Of a stretch of DNA of 64,000 nt, positions 41,722 through 50,153 are shown piece after piece (position 1 is the first letter of the stretch; every line of letters begins with the position of its first letter). Location: assembly GCA_963800505.1 (NCBI GenBank), contig CAWDBL010000017.1:62001-126000 (forward strand), read 5' to 3'. The stretch is from Fodinibacter sp963800505. Lineage in GTDB: Bacteria; Actinomycetota; Actinomycetes; Actinomycetales; Dermatophilaceae. Position numbers and translations under genes: made by a program. The notes below the pieces were generated by a model that worked only from the letters and a program-made list of their open reading frames with translations, ran no database searches and was not told the origin of the DNA.

Positions 41722-42234
41722 TCAGTCCCGCTCGACCCAGCGGTCGACGGCCCAGACGATCGCAAAGGCCAGGCCCGGGTCGGCCCCGTCGGCGACGTCG
41801 ACGGTGTACTTGTCGCGCACGGTGACCCACTTCTGGGTGATGCGCACGACGTCGCGCCCGCCGCTGGTGACCGTGTAGTTCTTCTCGATGAACTGGCCGG
41901 TGAGCTGCCAGGGCTCGCCGTCGGCCATCTCCATCGTCATCTTGTCCTTGATCGCCGAGAAGGCCTTCGCCTTGAGCAAGGCGACCTCGGTGCCCGAGGC
42001 GTCGGTGATCGACATCTTCTTCGGGATGCCCAGCAGCTGCCCCGTCACGCTGTACATCACGCTGCCGTCGCCGGCCTGTACCTCGGCCTTGGGGCGCACA
42101 CCGAGCTTGCCGTCGACGAAGAACAGCTGGGCCTCGGTGTCGGGGTCGAGCACCGCGAAGTCGCGGCCGGCGCCGAACTTGCTCTTCATCAGGTACCGGG
42201 TGAACCCGGCCGGGCCTTTGGGGATGTCGCCCAT
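41722..42234 (-). CDS. LURP-one-related/scramblase-family protein
   Basis: A 170-aa protein of the tubby-like LURP1/scramblase fold: RYLMKSKFGAGRDFAVLDP, FFVDGKLGVRPKAEV, LLGIPKKMSITDASGTEVA, TMEMADGEPWQLTGQF and VRDKYTVDVADGADPGLAFAIVW. The bacterial role is unknown; eukaryotic relatives bind membranes. It precedes the DUF427 gene. Confidence 0.88.
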   Translation of the reverse strand: MGDIPKGPAGFTRYLMKSKFGAGRDFAVLDPDTEAQLFFVDGKLGVRPKAEVQAGDGSVMYSVTGQLLGIPKKMSITDASGTEVALLKAKAFSAIKDKMTMEMADGEPWQLTGQFIEKNYTVTSGGRDVVRITQKWVTVRDKYTVDVADGADPGLAFAIVWAVDRWVERD

Positions 42235-42512
42235 GGTGCGCGCCTCCGTCGAGAGTGGGCTCCCAGCCTAGCCACGCCTCGGTGGGTGGGCGGCAGGCCC
42301 TGGGTCAGCCCCGGCCGAGCCGACTCAGCGTGCTGACCCCACGTGCCGCGACCCGCCCACGGCGGGCCGAACCGGGCTACTCCCCAGGAGACGTCAGGTC
42401 GGCATCAACCCGGCGCAGCTCCTCGGACGAGGGCATCGCGCGCCACCGGCGCGCGCGGCCGGCCCGCTCGGCCACCGGCGCGCCCGACGACGGCGCGACC
42501 GTTGCCTGCGGG

Positions 42513-42908
42513 TCAGTCGCCGGGGCGGACTCCGCCGACCGACATGGCGTCGAGCAGGGCCTGCTCGAAGGCGGGCACCGACCCGCCGAGGGCCGCCAGG
42601 CCCGTGGGGCCGAGCAGCACGGTGCGAGAACCGTCGCCGCGCACCCCGACCACCGCCGGCAGGCCGGATACCGACCAGGCGTGGCGGTCATCCTCGCTCG
42701 CCTCGTTGCGGTGCACGAGGCGTATCGGCACGGGCAGCCGCGCGATCATCGCGTCCCACTCGGGCCGGCGGCGCACCGAGCTGTGGGTGATGTCGCACAG
42801 CGAGCAGCTGGTGCGCCCGAGCAGGTGGCCGACGACGTAGCTGACCTCACCGACGACCCCGCCGTCGGCGTCGTAGACACCGATGACCTCCACCACGGGC
42901 TGCACCAT
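42513..42908 (-). CDS. Conserved hypothetical protein with CxxC motif
   Basis: A 131-aa protein. VIGVYDADGGVVGEVSYVVG, GRTSCSLCDITHSSVRRRPEW with a CxxC pair, and WSVSGLPAVVGVRGDGS suggest a small redox- or metal-type fold, but no family name is certain. ATG 42908 is taken. The 278 bp on its 3' side (42235-42512) hold no gene I can support, only GC-rich sequence with two copies of GCCACCGGCGCGC. Confidence 0.65.
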   Translation of the reverse strand: MVQPVVEVIGVYDADGGVVGEVSYVVGHLLGRTSCSLCDITHSSVRRRPEWDAMIARLPVPIRLVHRNEASEDDRHAWSVSGLPAVVGVRGDGSRTVLLGPTGLAALGGSVPAFEQALLDAMSVGGVRPGD

Positions 42909-42990
42909 GCGGACACGGTAACCCGGCGCCGCGCCCGGCACCGGTGCGACCTTCGACGGCAAGCACCGGCCCAGCCGCGTGGTCAGGGCC

Positions 42991-44652
42991 TCAGGCGGAT
43001 GCCGGGTCGGCGCCGGCCGGTGTGTCGGTGGTCGGGGCGGGCTGCGCCGGATCGTCCTCGGGGGCCTCGCCGGGCCGGGTCACGAGCGCCGTGAGCGGCA
43101 GCCGGAAGGTCGCGAGCAGCCCGACGACGAGGGCGAGGCAGGCGAAGCCGGTGGTGAGCCGGCTCGCGTGGATCATCGCGTCGCTCGCGGCCTGGGCCAC
43201 GGCGGCGAGGTTGGGCTGGGCCTGCAGACCGGCGATCGCGGTGCCCGCGGAGCCGGTGACCGCGTTGGTGACCGAGTCGATCGTCGCCGGCGGCAGCGAG
43301 AGCGCCGCGAGGTTGGCCTCGGTGGTGCGGCCGAGGCTGCCGATGAGCAGCCCACCGAGCACCGCGACCCCGAGGGCCGACCCGAGCTGGCGCACGGTCG
43401 ACTGCAGCCCGGACGCCTGCCCGCTCTCGTCGACCGGCACGTCGTGCAGCAGCAGCGAGGTCAGCTGGGCGGTGGCCATGCCCACGCCGAGGCCGTAGAC
43501 GAACAGGCAGGCGCACAGCTCCCACGCTGCGACATCCATCGAGATGATGAGGGCGAGCGCGCCCACCGCGGCCGCCTCGAGGGCCAGCCCGATCTGCACC
43601 ACGGTGCGCTGCGGCATGAACTTCGAGATCTGGGGCAGCGCTCCGGAGATGAGGAAGGTGCCCAGGGCGAGGGCGACGATGACCCAGCCGGTCTGCAGGG
43701 CGGTGTAGCCCAGCGTGCCCTGCAGCAGCAGCGGCAGGGTGAAGAGCAGGCCGAACTCGCCGAAGGCGACGATGAGCGCCGCCGCCGCGCCCGCGCTGAA
43801 GGTGGGGATGGCGAACAGGGTCAGGTCGACGAGCACCGGCGTCCCGGCCCGGGCCCGGCGGCGCTCGTGCAGCACGAAGCCCACCATCGACAGCACGCCG
43901 GCGGCGATCACGAACGGCACCGGCGACAGGGCGCCACTGTCGGTGCGCCACCACCCGTAGGTCTCCGCCTCGATCAGGCCGAAGACGATCGCCCCCATCC
44001 CGAACATGGTCAGGGCGACCCCCAGCAGGTCGCGGCTCGGCGTGGCCTTGGGGTCGCGCGTCTCGGGCAGCGCCCGGACGATGCCGACGACCACGAGCAG
44101 GCCCACCGGGATGTTGAGCCAGAACGCCCACCGCCACGAGTAGTCGGTCGCGAGCCAGCCACCGAGCAGCGGGCCGAGCGCGGCCATCCCGCCGATCGCC
44201 GAGCCGTACACCGCGAAGGCGATGACCCGGGCGCGGCCGACGAACAGCGCGTTGAGGCTCGACAGGGTGGACGGCAGGATCATCGCCGCCCCGATCCCCT
44301 GCACGAAGCGCGCTGCGATGAGCATCGGCCCGTTGACCGACAGGCCCGCGACCACCGAGGCGAGCATGAAGACGACCATGCCGATCAGGAAGAGCAGCCG
44401 GCGGCCCTTGAGGTCGCCGATCCGCCCGACGGTGATGAGCAGGGCGGCGAACACCAGCGAGTAGACCGCGTTCATCCACTGCGCCTCGGTCGCCGTCAGC
44501 GACAGGTCCTCGATGACCACCGGGAGTGCGACGTTGACGATCGTCGCGTCCATGATGACCAGGGACACACCGAAACCGATGGTCAGCAGGGCCGCCCAGT
44601 CGCGCCGGGTCATCACGGAGGTGGCAGCGACGTCGGGCGTGCTCGAGGACAT
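42991..44652 (-). CDS. MFS drug exporter, DHA2 (EmrB/QacA) family
   Basis: A 553-aa transporter with about 14 helices. MDATIVNVALPVVIEDL (motif D1 of DHA2), GRIGDLKGRRLLF (motif A), ARFVQGIGAAMILPSTLSS and AIGGMAALGPLLGGWLA (motif C) are present. It should use the proton gradient to expel drugs or metabolites. The C-terminal ~25 residues are Pro/Ala/Asp-rich. ATG 44652 places helix 1 normally. No regulator adjoins it. Confidence 0.93.
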   Translation of the reverse strand: MSSSTPDVAATSVMTRRDWAALLTIGFGVSLVIMDATIVNVALPVVIEDLSLTATEAQWMNAVYSLVFAALLITVGRIGDLKGRRLLFLIGMVVFMLASVVAGLSVNGPMLIAARFVQGIGAAMILPSTLSSLNALFVGRARVIAFAVYGSAIGGMAALGPLLGGWLATDYSWRWAFWLNIPVGLLVVVGIVRALPETRDPKATPSRDLLGVALTMFGMGAIVFGLIEAETYGWWRTDSGALSPVPFVIAAGVLSMVGFVLHERRRARAGTPVLVDLTLFAIPTFSAGAAAALIVAFGEFGLLFTLPLLLQGTLGYTALQTGWVIVALALGTFLISGALPQISKFMPQRTVVQIGLALEAAAVGALALIISMDVAAWELCACLFVYGLGVGMATAQLTSLLLHDVPVDESGQASGLQSTVRQLGSALGVAVLGGLLIGSLGRTTEANLAALSLPPATIDSVTNAVTGSAGTAIAGLQAQPNLAAVAQAASDAMIHASRLTTGFACLALVVGLLATFRLPLTALVTRPGEAPEDDPAQPAPTTDTPAGADPASA

Positions 44653-44844
44653 GGCCGCAGTGTCCCAGCAGCCCGGCCCGCCCGCGGAGAACCGTGGTGC
44701 GCGCCACGGGCGGGGCCCGCCACTCCGCCCAGCGCTGCCACGGGCCCAGGATGCCGCGCGCCTGGCAGCGCTGGACCTCCGGCTGCCGCTCGTGGTGGCG
44801 CCCTCCGTCGCTGACCTGCCGGAGGTCGGGCGTTCACGGCCCAC

Positions 44845-44947
44845 GGGGTGCCGGAGGCGCGGCTGACCGCGCCCCCGGCACCCCTGCGTCACCAACACTC
44901 CTACCGAGGAGTGCCGCAGGCGCGGCTGACCGCGCGCCCGGCACCCC
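44845..44947. repeat. Two tandem copies of a ~40-bp hairpin repeat
   Basis: Copy 1 (44845-44884) and copy 2 (44908-44947) share about 34 of 40 bases around GGCGCGGCTGACCGCG. Each folds on itself: GGTGCCGG, one mismatch and GGCGCGG pair across loop CTGA in copy 1. They lie in the 335-bp gap 44653-44987, which otherwise holds nothing recognisable. They may act as terminators for the phosphotransferase gene end or be REP-like elements. Confidence 0.65.
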
Positions 44948-44987
44948 GAGAGCGCGAGCCGGCGGTGCCTGACGTCGGCCCCTGCGG

Positions 44988-45800
44988 TCAGAGTCCGAGG
45001 GCGTCGAGCACCGTCGTGTAGCGGCGCACCTCGTCCTGGACTCGATCGGCGTCACCTGGAACGTGCTCGTCGGTCCGGGTCAGCAGTCGGAAGAGCAGGC
45101 CGCGCGCGACCGCGGCGATCGGCACGCCGAGCTCGCGCGGGAGGTGTGCCGTGGCGCCGTGCCAGCACAGGGCGTCGGCGACCACGATGCCCTCGGCGTA
45201 GGACGCCGGTCGCCAGTAGGGCGAGACGTCGATGATGCCGGGCGGCTCGCCCGGCGCGATGAGCACGTTGTCGGTCAGGTCGCCGTGCACGAGCTGCGCA
45301 GGCCCGAGGGATGCCGAGGCCGCCAGAGCCACCCACAACCGCGCGACCAGCGCGTCCCGGCCCGGGGCGACCGGAGCAGGGCCCTCGTCCCACGCGGCCC
45401 GGTCCGCCACGGCCCACGGGTCGGTGCGCTGGTCGAGGAAGGCCGGACGCACCAGGGAGGCGGTGGCGGCGTGCAGGGCCCGGGCGGCCGCGACGACCCG
45501 GCGCCAGTCGGCCACGCCCTCGCAGGCCGTGGCGCCGGGCAGCACCGAGACGGCGCCCCAGCCCTCGACGGCCCAGGCCCCGTCCGCGGCCCGATGCACC
45601 ACCGGCAGCCGGAAGCCGTCCTGCTCGACGGCCGCGAGGTCCGTGCCGAGCCACTCCTGGAACACCGGGTCGACGTCGGGCTTGAGCACGCAGTCGCCGG
45701 CCCGCCACGACCGCCCCTGCCCACCGGGCAACGGCACCGCGGGGCCGACCACGCCGAAGGCAGCCAGCACCCCCGGCGGCGGTGCGCTCACGAGGCTCAC
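44988..45800 (-). CDS. Aminoglycoside phosphotransferase-fold protein (TIGR02569-like)
   Basis: A 270-aa kinase-fold protein. LPGGQGRSWRAGDCVLKPDVD is the nucleotide loop and strand with Lys, LVHGDLTDNVLIA the catalytic loop (Asp/Asn), and GIIDVSPYWRPASYAEGI the metal site region (IDVSPYWRP). This matches an actinobacterial group of unknown substrate (TIGR02569). Start: 45800 GTG. It is followed on its 3' side by the hairpin repeats. Confidence 0.85.
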   Translation of the reverse strand: MSLVSAPPPGVLAAFGVVGPAVPLPGGQGRSWRAGDCVLKPDVDPVFQEWLGTDLAAVEQDGFRLPVVHRAADGAWAVEGWGAVSVLPGATACEGVADWRRVVAAARALHAATASLVRPAFLDQRTDPWAVADRAAWDEGPAPVAPGRDALVARLWVALAASASLGPAQLVHGDLTDNVLIAPGEPPGIIDVSPYWRPASYAEGIVVADALCWHGATAHLPRELGVPIAAVARGLLFRLLTRTDEHVPGDADRVQDEVRRYTTVLDALGL

Positions 45801-45838
45801 GACGGCATCCTCCCAACCTCGTGCGGCCGAACGGAGAA

Positions 45839-45866
45839 GGCCCCCGCGACCGGAGTCGTGGGGGCC
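45839..45866 (-). terminator. Terminator after tRNA-Thr
   Basis: GGCCCCCGCGAC (45839-45850) and GTCGTGGGGGCC (45855-45866) pair along 12 bp with one G-U, loop of 4 nt. On the minus strand TTCTCCGTT follows. It is 20 nt past the tRNA 3' end. Confidence 0.7.
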
Positions 45867-45886
45867 TGACCTGCTGGTGCCGCTGA

Positions 45887-45963
45887 TGGAGCCGCCTAAG
45901 GGAATCGAACCCTTGACCTATTCATTACGAGTGAATCGCTCTGGCCGACTGAGCTAAGGCGGC
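45887..45963 (-). tRNA. tRNA-Thr (anticodon CGU)
   Basis: Minus-strand gene: acceptor GCCGCCT pairs with AGGCGGC, D-arm TAGCTCAGTCGGCCAGAGC, anticodon stem ATTCA/TGAAT around CTCGTAA with anticodon CGT (reads ACG), T-arm AGGGTTCGATTCCCT, discriminator T and encoded CCA (45889-45887). Length 77 nt. No integrase or repeat of the 3' end was noticed nearby. Confidence 0.97.
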
Positions 45964-46048
45964 GGGCGCCGAGCGGGCTCGGGCACGCCGCACGAGTATA
46001 CGGAGTGCGAGCGCACCACCGCGAATCCCGCCCCCGCCCGGCCAGCGC

Positions 46049-47593
46049 TCAGCAGCGCAGGCCGTCCTTGGGCACGGTGCCCTTGAGGTAGTAGGCGTCG
46101 ACGGCACCGTCGACGCACTTGTTGGAGCGGGTGTAGGCCGTGTGCCCGTCGCCGTCGAAGGTGATCAGCGAGGCGTCGGCCAGCTGGTCGCGCAGCCGCA
46201 CCGCCCACTCGTAGGGCGTGGCGGGGTCGCGGGTGGTGCCGATGACCACGATCGGGGCCGCGCCCTCCGCGGATATCTTCTCGGTGCTCCCGGTGGACTT
46301 CACCGGCCAGACCCCACACGGCTGCGAGCTCCACATCAGGAACGGGCCCCAGGTGGGGGCGACCTTCAGCGACTCCTCGGCGAGGCGGCGGCGCTCGGTG
46401 AGGTCGCTGGTGTCGGACTTGTCGAGGCAGTTGACCGCGTAGATGACCTCCATGATGTTGCCGGCGTACTGGCCGCCCGGGTTGCGGTCGGCGTACTGGT
46501 CGGCCAGCTGCATCAGGGCGGTGCCGTCACCGCCCACGGCGTCGCCCATCGCGTCGACGAGGGTCTGCCAGGCGCCCTGGTCGTACATCGCCGCGGCGAT
46601 GCCGAGCGAGGCCCAGCCCTCGGTGAGTCGGGGCACCGCGTTGTCTCCGGTGCGGGGCAGCGGGCTCTGGTCGACCGAGGCGAGGAAGGTGCGCAACCCC
46701 TTCATCACGGCATCCACCGAGTCACCCAGCGGGCAGTCGCCCTGCTCGACGCAGTAGGCCGCCCACTGGCGGGTGGCCAGCTCGAAGCCCTTGGCCTGGC
46801 CGAGGTTGAGCTCCTCCGGGGTGAGGTCGGGGGCGACGACGCCGTCGAGCACCATCCGGCCGACGTTCGTCGGGAACAGCCCGGCGTAGACCGTGCCGAG
46901 GTAGGTGCCGTAGGACTTGCCCAGGTAGGTGAGCTTCTCCTCGCCCAGCGCGGCCCGCAGCACGTCCATGTCCTTGGCGGCGTCGACGGTCGACACGTGG
47001 GGGAGCAACGGACCGGCGTTGGTGCCGCACGCCTGGGCGAAGGCCATCGCGGTCTGCCCGAAGACCTGCTCCTCCGCCGGGTCGTCGGGGGTGGGGTCGC
47101 TGCCGAGGAAGGCATCGAGCTGGCGGTCGGTGAGGCAGTCGATGGGTGAGGAGCGACCGACGCCCCGGGGGTCGAAGCCGACGACGTCGTAGGCCTCGCG
47201 CACGCCCTTGCCCACGATGAAGTCGGCGGCCCGTGCGTAGTCGACCCCCGACCCGCCCGGACCCCCGGGGTTGACGACCAGCGACCCGAGCCGCTTGCTC
47301 GCCTTGCGCGCCGGCACCTTGACCAGGGCCAGCTCGATGGTGTCGCCCTGCGGGTTGGCGTAGTCGACGGGTACCTCGAGCGTGGCGCACTGGGCCCCTT
47401 CGCAGTCGGTCCACTCCAGCCGCTGGCCGTAGAAGCGCGACAGCGCCTCGGAGCCGGGGGGTGGGCTCTGCGGGGTGACGCTCACCGACGGGGCGCTGTC
47501 GGAGCCGGCGATGCCGCCGATGGTCGAGCACCCCGCCAGGGCGAGGGCGGCGGCCGTGGTCCCCACGAGCGCGGCGACGCGCAGACGCTTCAT
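46049..47593 (-). CDS. Secreted alpha/beta-hydrolase, tripeptidyl aminopeptidase (TAP/SlpD-like) lipoprotein
   Basis: A 514-aa exported hydrolase. AAALALAGCS is a lipobox signal peptide. Oxyanion region LVVNPGGPGGSGVDYA, DVVGFDPRGVGRSSP, nucleophile elbow TYLGKSYGTYLG (Ser), acid ATPYEW region with TTRDPATP (Asp) and DGDGHTAY (His) with the TAP C-terminal domain. The family removes short peptides from extracellular proteins. ATG 47593. Confidence 0.9.
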   Translation of the reverse strand: MKRLRVAALVGTTAAALALAGCSTIGGIAGSDSAPSVSVTPQSPPPGSEALSRFYGQRLEWTDCEGAQCATLEVPVDYANPQGDTIELALVKVPARKASKRLGSLVVNPGGPGGSGVDYARAADFIVGKGVREAYDVVGFDPRGVGRSSPIDCLTDRQLDAFLGSDPTPDDPAEEQVFGQTAMAFAQACGTNAGPLLPHVSTVDAAKDMDVLRAALGEEKLTYLGKSYGTYLGTVYAGLFPTNVGRMVLDGVVAPDLTPEELNLGQAKGFELATRQWAAYCVEQGDCPLGDSVDAVMKGLRTFLASVDQSPLPRTGDNAVPRLTEGWASLGIAAAMYDQGAWQTLVDAMGDAVGGDGTALMQLADQYADRNPGGQYAGNIMEVIYAVNCLDKSDTSDLTERRRLAEESLKVAPTWGPFLMWSSQPCGVWPVKSTGSTEKISAEGAAPIVVIGTTRDPATPYEWAVRLRDQLADASLITFDGDGHTAYTRSNKCVDGAVDAYYLKGTVPKDGLRC

Positions 47594-47664
47594 GGGCGCA
47601 CGATAAGCGAGCAGTCTGGGCGCCCGTTCAGGCAAGAGGTCACGAATCGGCATTGATCGACGGG

Positions 47665-48804
47665 TCAGCGCGGCAGCCGCAGGTCGAGGGCCATCGCCTC
47701 GAGCGCGAGCAGCGGGTTGACGTTGGCCCCGATCCGCTCGCGGGCGGTGCCGATGGCGTCCATCGCGCGCAGCAGCTCGTCGGGCCCGAGCAGCTCGCAG
47801 ACCCGCTGCACCACCTGGCGGCTGTCCTCGTTGACCAGCGCCGAGCCGGCCCCGGTGCGCACGACCAGCGCGTCGCGGTAGACCGACAGCAGGTCGACCA
47901 GCGCCCGGTCGATGACGTCGCGGGTGAACCGGGTGGCTCGCGCCTTCTGCTCCTTCTCGAGCGAGCTGAGCTGGGAGCGGATGTGTGGCGGCTGGGTGCG
48001 CGCGCTGGGATCGGCGCCGAGCACCTCCATCAGGCGCACCTTCTCGGCGGCGTCGCGCTCGCTCGAGGCGGCCGCCGACTCCTCGGCCGCGATCGTCACC
48101 AGGTCGCTGGCCGCGCCGATCGCGTCACCGACGCTGACGATGCGGGTGGCGAGGGTGATGACGTCGTGGCGACGGATGCGGGCGTGCTCGTCGCGGGCCA
48201 GCCGCGCGGCCAGGCCGACGTGCGACTGGGCGGCGCGGGCGGCGTACAGCGCCATCGACGGGTCGACGCCGTCGCGGCGGGTGAGCAGCGCCGCGACGGA
48301 CTCGACCGGCGGGGTGCGCAGCCGCACGTGCCGCGAGCGCGAGCGGATGGTGATGATGACGTCCTCGACCGAGGGGGCGCACAGCATCCACACCGTGCGC
48401 GGGGCCGGCTCCTCGAGCGCCTTGAGCAGGGCGTCGGCGGCGCGCTCGGTGAGCCGGTCGGCATCCTCGACGACGATCACCCGGAACCGCCCGACCGAGG
48501 GGCGGTGCGCCGCCAGGGCCACGAGGTCGCGGGCCTGCTCGACCTTGATCGACAGCCCCTCGGTGGCGATGACGTCGACGTCGGCGTGGGTGCCGCCGAG
48601 CGCCGTGCGGCACTCACGGCACTCGCCGCAGCCGCCGTCGGGGCACAGCAGCGCCGCGGCGAAGGCCCGGGCCGCCACCGACCGGCCCGATCCCGGCGGG
48701 CCGGTGAACAGCCACGCGTGGGTCATCGCCTCCGGGGTGCGCACGGCGTGCTCGAGCGTGGCGACCGCGCTCTCCTGGCCGATGACGTCGGTCCAGACGC
48801 TCAC
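47665..48804 (-). CDS. holB: DNA polymerase III subunit delta'
   Basis: A 379-aa clamp-loader subunit. VIGQESAVATLEHAVR, LFTGPPGSGRSVAARAFAA (P-loop with Arg in place of Lys, usual for delta'), zinc-type CPDGGCGECRECRTALGG, VVEDADRLTERAADALLKAL (modified Walker B) and IRSRSRHVRL (SRC-like motif). It loads the sliding clamp with tau/gamma and delta. GTG 48804 overlaps the tmk stop (GTGA). Confidence 0.93.
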   Translation of the reverse strand: MSVWTDVIGQESAVATLEHAVRTPEAMTHAWLFTGPPGSGRSVAARAFAAALLCPDGGCGECRECRTALGGTHADVDVIATEGLSIKVEQARDLVALAAHRPSVGRFRVIVVEDADRLTERAADALLKALEEPAPRTVWMLCAPSVEDVIITIRSRSRHVRLRTPPVESVAALLTRRDGVDPSMALYAARAAQSHVGLAARLARDEHARIRRHDVITLATRIVSVGDAIGAASDLVTIAAEESAAASSERDAAEKVRLMEVLGADPSARTQPPHIRSQLSSLEKEQKARATRFTRDVIDRALVDLLSVYRDALVVRTGAGSALVNEDSRQVVQRVCELLGPDELLRAMDAIGTARERIGANVNPLLALEAMALDLRLPR

Positions 48805-49427
48805 GGGTCGACCAGCCCCATCGCCTCGAGGCGGTCGAGCACGGCGTCGTGCAGGCGCTCGGGCGGCTCGGTGCCGTCGACGACGAGGTAGCGCTCGGGG
48901 TGGCCGGCCGCCATCGACAGGAAGTGCTGGCGGATGGCGTCGTGGAAGGCGTCCTCCTCGGACTCGAGGCGGTCGTGGGTGTCGCCGCGCCGCCGCCGCC
49001 CCTCGGCGGCGGTGACGTCGACGACCACGGTGAGTGCCGGCACCAGGCCGTCGACCGCCCACATCTGCAGGTCGTGCACCTCGGCCGCCCCGAGGTGGCG
49101 CCCGGCCCCCTGGTAGGCCACCGAGGAGTCGGTGTAGCGGTCGGTGATGACCACCTCGCCGGCGTCGAGCGCGGGCCGCACCAGCTGGTCGACGTGGTGC
49201 GCCTTGTCGGCCGCGAACAGCAGCGCCTCGGCTCGCGGCGAGACGTGGTCGCCGTGCAGCACGAGGTCGCGGATGGCGGCGCCGAGGTCGGTGCCCCCCG
49301 GCTGGCGGGTGACGACCACCTCGCGGCCGCGGGCGCGCAGCGCCTGCGCGAGCAGCCGCACCTGCGTCGACTTGCCCGCGCCGTCGCCACCCTCGAAGGC
49401 GATGAACAGCCCGTCGCGTCCCGTCAC
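48801..49427 (-). CDS. tmk: Thymidylate kinase
   Basis: A 208-aa kinase making dTDP from dTMP. FIAFEGGDGAGKSTQVRLLA (P-loop), VVVTRQPGGTDLG (DR-type motif), LLFAADKAHHVDQ, VVITDRYTDSSVAYQGAGR and a lid with EGRRRRGDTHDRLE. GTG 49427. The tmk-holB pair is standard in actinobacteria. Confidence 0.95.
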   Translation of the reverse strand: MTGRDGLFIAFEGGDGAGKSTQVRLLAQALRARGREVVVTRQPGGTDLGAAIRDLVLHGDHVSPRAEALLFAADKAHHVDQLVRPALDAGEVVITDRYTDSSVAYQGAGRHLGAAEVHDLQMWAVDGLVPALTVVVDVTAAEGRRRRGDTHDRLESEEDAFHDAIRQHFLSMAAGHPERYLVVDGTEPPERLHDAVLDRLEAMGLVDP

Positions 49428-49517
49428 GGGGGCGAGCCTAGGCCAGCGCCGCGACACCGCGCGTCCACGGCATCCGGATGCCGTACGCGCGCGGGTCGGG
49501 CGCCGTGCCGATGCCGG

Positions 49518-50153
49518 TCAGGCGCCGGTGAGGTTGTCGCGGGCCCACAGGGCCGCGCTGGTGCGGTCGAGCACCCCGATCTCGCGGAACACCCGCCCGA
49601 GGTGGGCCTTCACGGTGCGCTCGGTGATGCCGAGGGCCCGCGCGATCTGCTTGTTGGCCAGCCCCTGGGCGACCAGGCGCAGCACCTCGGTCTCGCGCGG
49701 CGAGAGCCCGTCGGCGAGACCGGAGCCGGCCGGACCACCGCCGCTGGCGGGCAGCAGGACGGCAGCGACCCGCGGGTCGATCGGGACGTGCCCGCGGGCG
49801 GCGGCGTGCACCGCGGCCAGCAGGTCGGCGGGCTCGGAGTCCTTGAGCACGTAGCCGATCGCGCCGGCGGCAAGGACCTCCTTGACCCGTTGCCGGTCCG
49901 AGAAGCTGGTGAGCACGAGCACCTTCGTGCTCGGCTGGCGGGCCAGCACGGCACGGGTGGCCTCGACGCCGTCCATCTCGGGCATCGAGAGGTCCATCAG
50001 CACGACGTCGGGGCTGAGGCCCTCCACCGACTCGACGGCCTCGCGTCCGTTGCGGGCCTCGCCGACGACCGTGATCTGGGGGTCGGACTGGAGCAGCGTG
50101 GTCACCCCGGCCCGCACCAGCTGGTGGTCGTCGACGAGCAGCACCCGGATCAC
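49518..50153 (-). CDS. Response regulator, NarL/LuxR type
   Basis: A 211-aa regulator. VLLVDDHQLVRAG, Asp54 in VVLMDLSMPEMDG, Lys in YVLKDSEP, and helix-turn-helix LSPRETEVLRLVAQGLANK, ALGITERTVKAHLGRVF. GTG 50153 overlaps the kinase stop (GTGA), so it should be the kinase partner. Confidence 0.93.
   Translation of the reverse strand: MIRVLLVDDHQLVRAGVTTLLQSDPQITVVGEARNGREAVESVEGLSPDVVLMDLSMPEMDGVEATRAVLARQPSTKVLVLTSFSDRQRVKEVLAAGAIGYVLKDSEPADLLAAVHAAARGHVPIDPRVAAVLLPASGGGPAGSGLADGLSPRETEVLRLVAQGLANKQIARALGITERTVKAHLGRVFREIGVLDRTSAALWARDNLTGA

Noticed and set aside
42235..42512. Small minus-strand frame ending LRRVDADLTSPGE
   Set aside because: No ribosome site, overlaps the hypothetical gene in another frame, Arg/Ala-rich composition typical of random GC-rich frames.
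45887..45963. Integration site of a mobile element at the tRNA-Thr gene
   Set aside because: No integrase and no repeat of the tRNA 3' end seen on either side.
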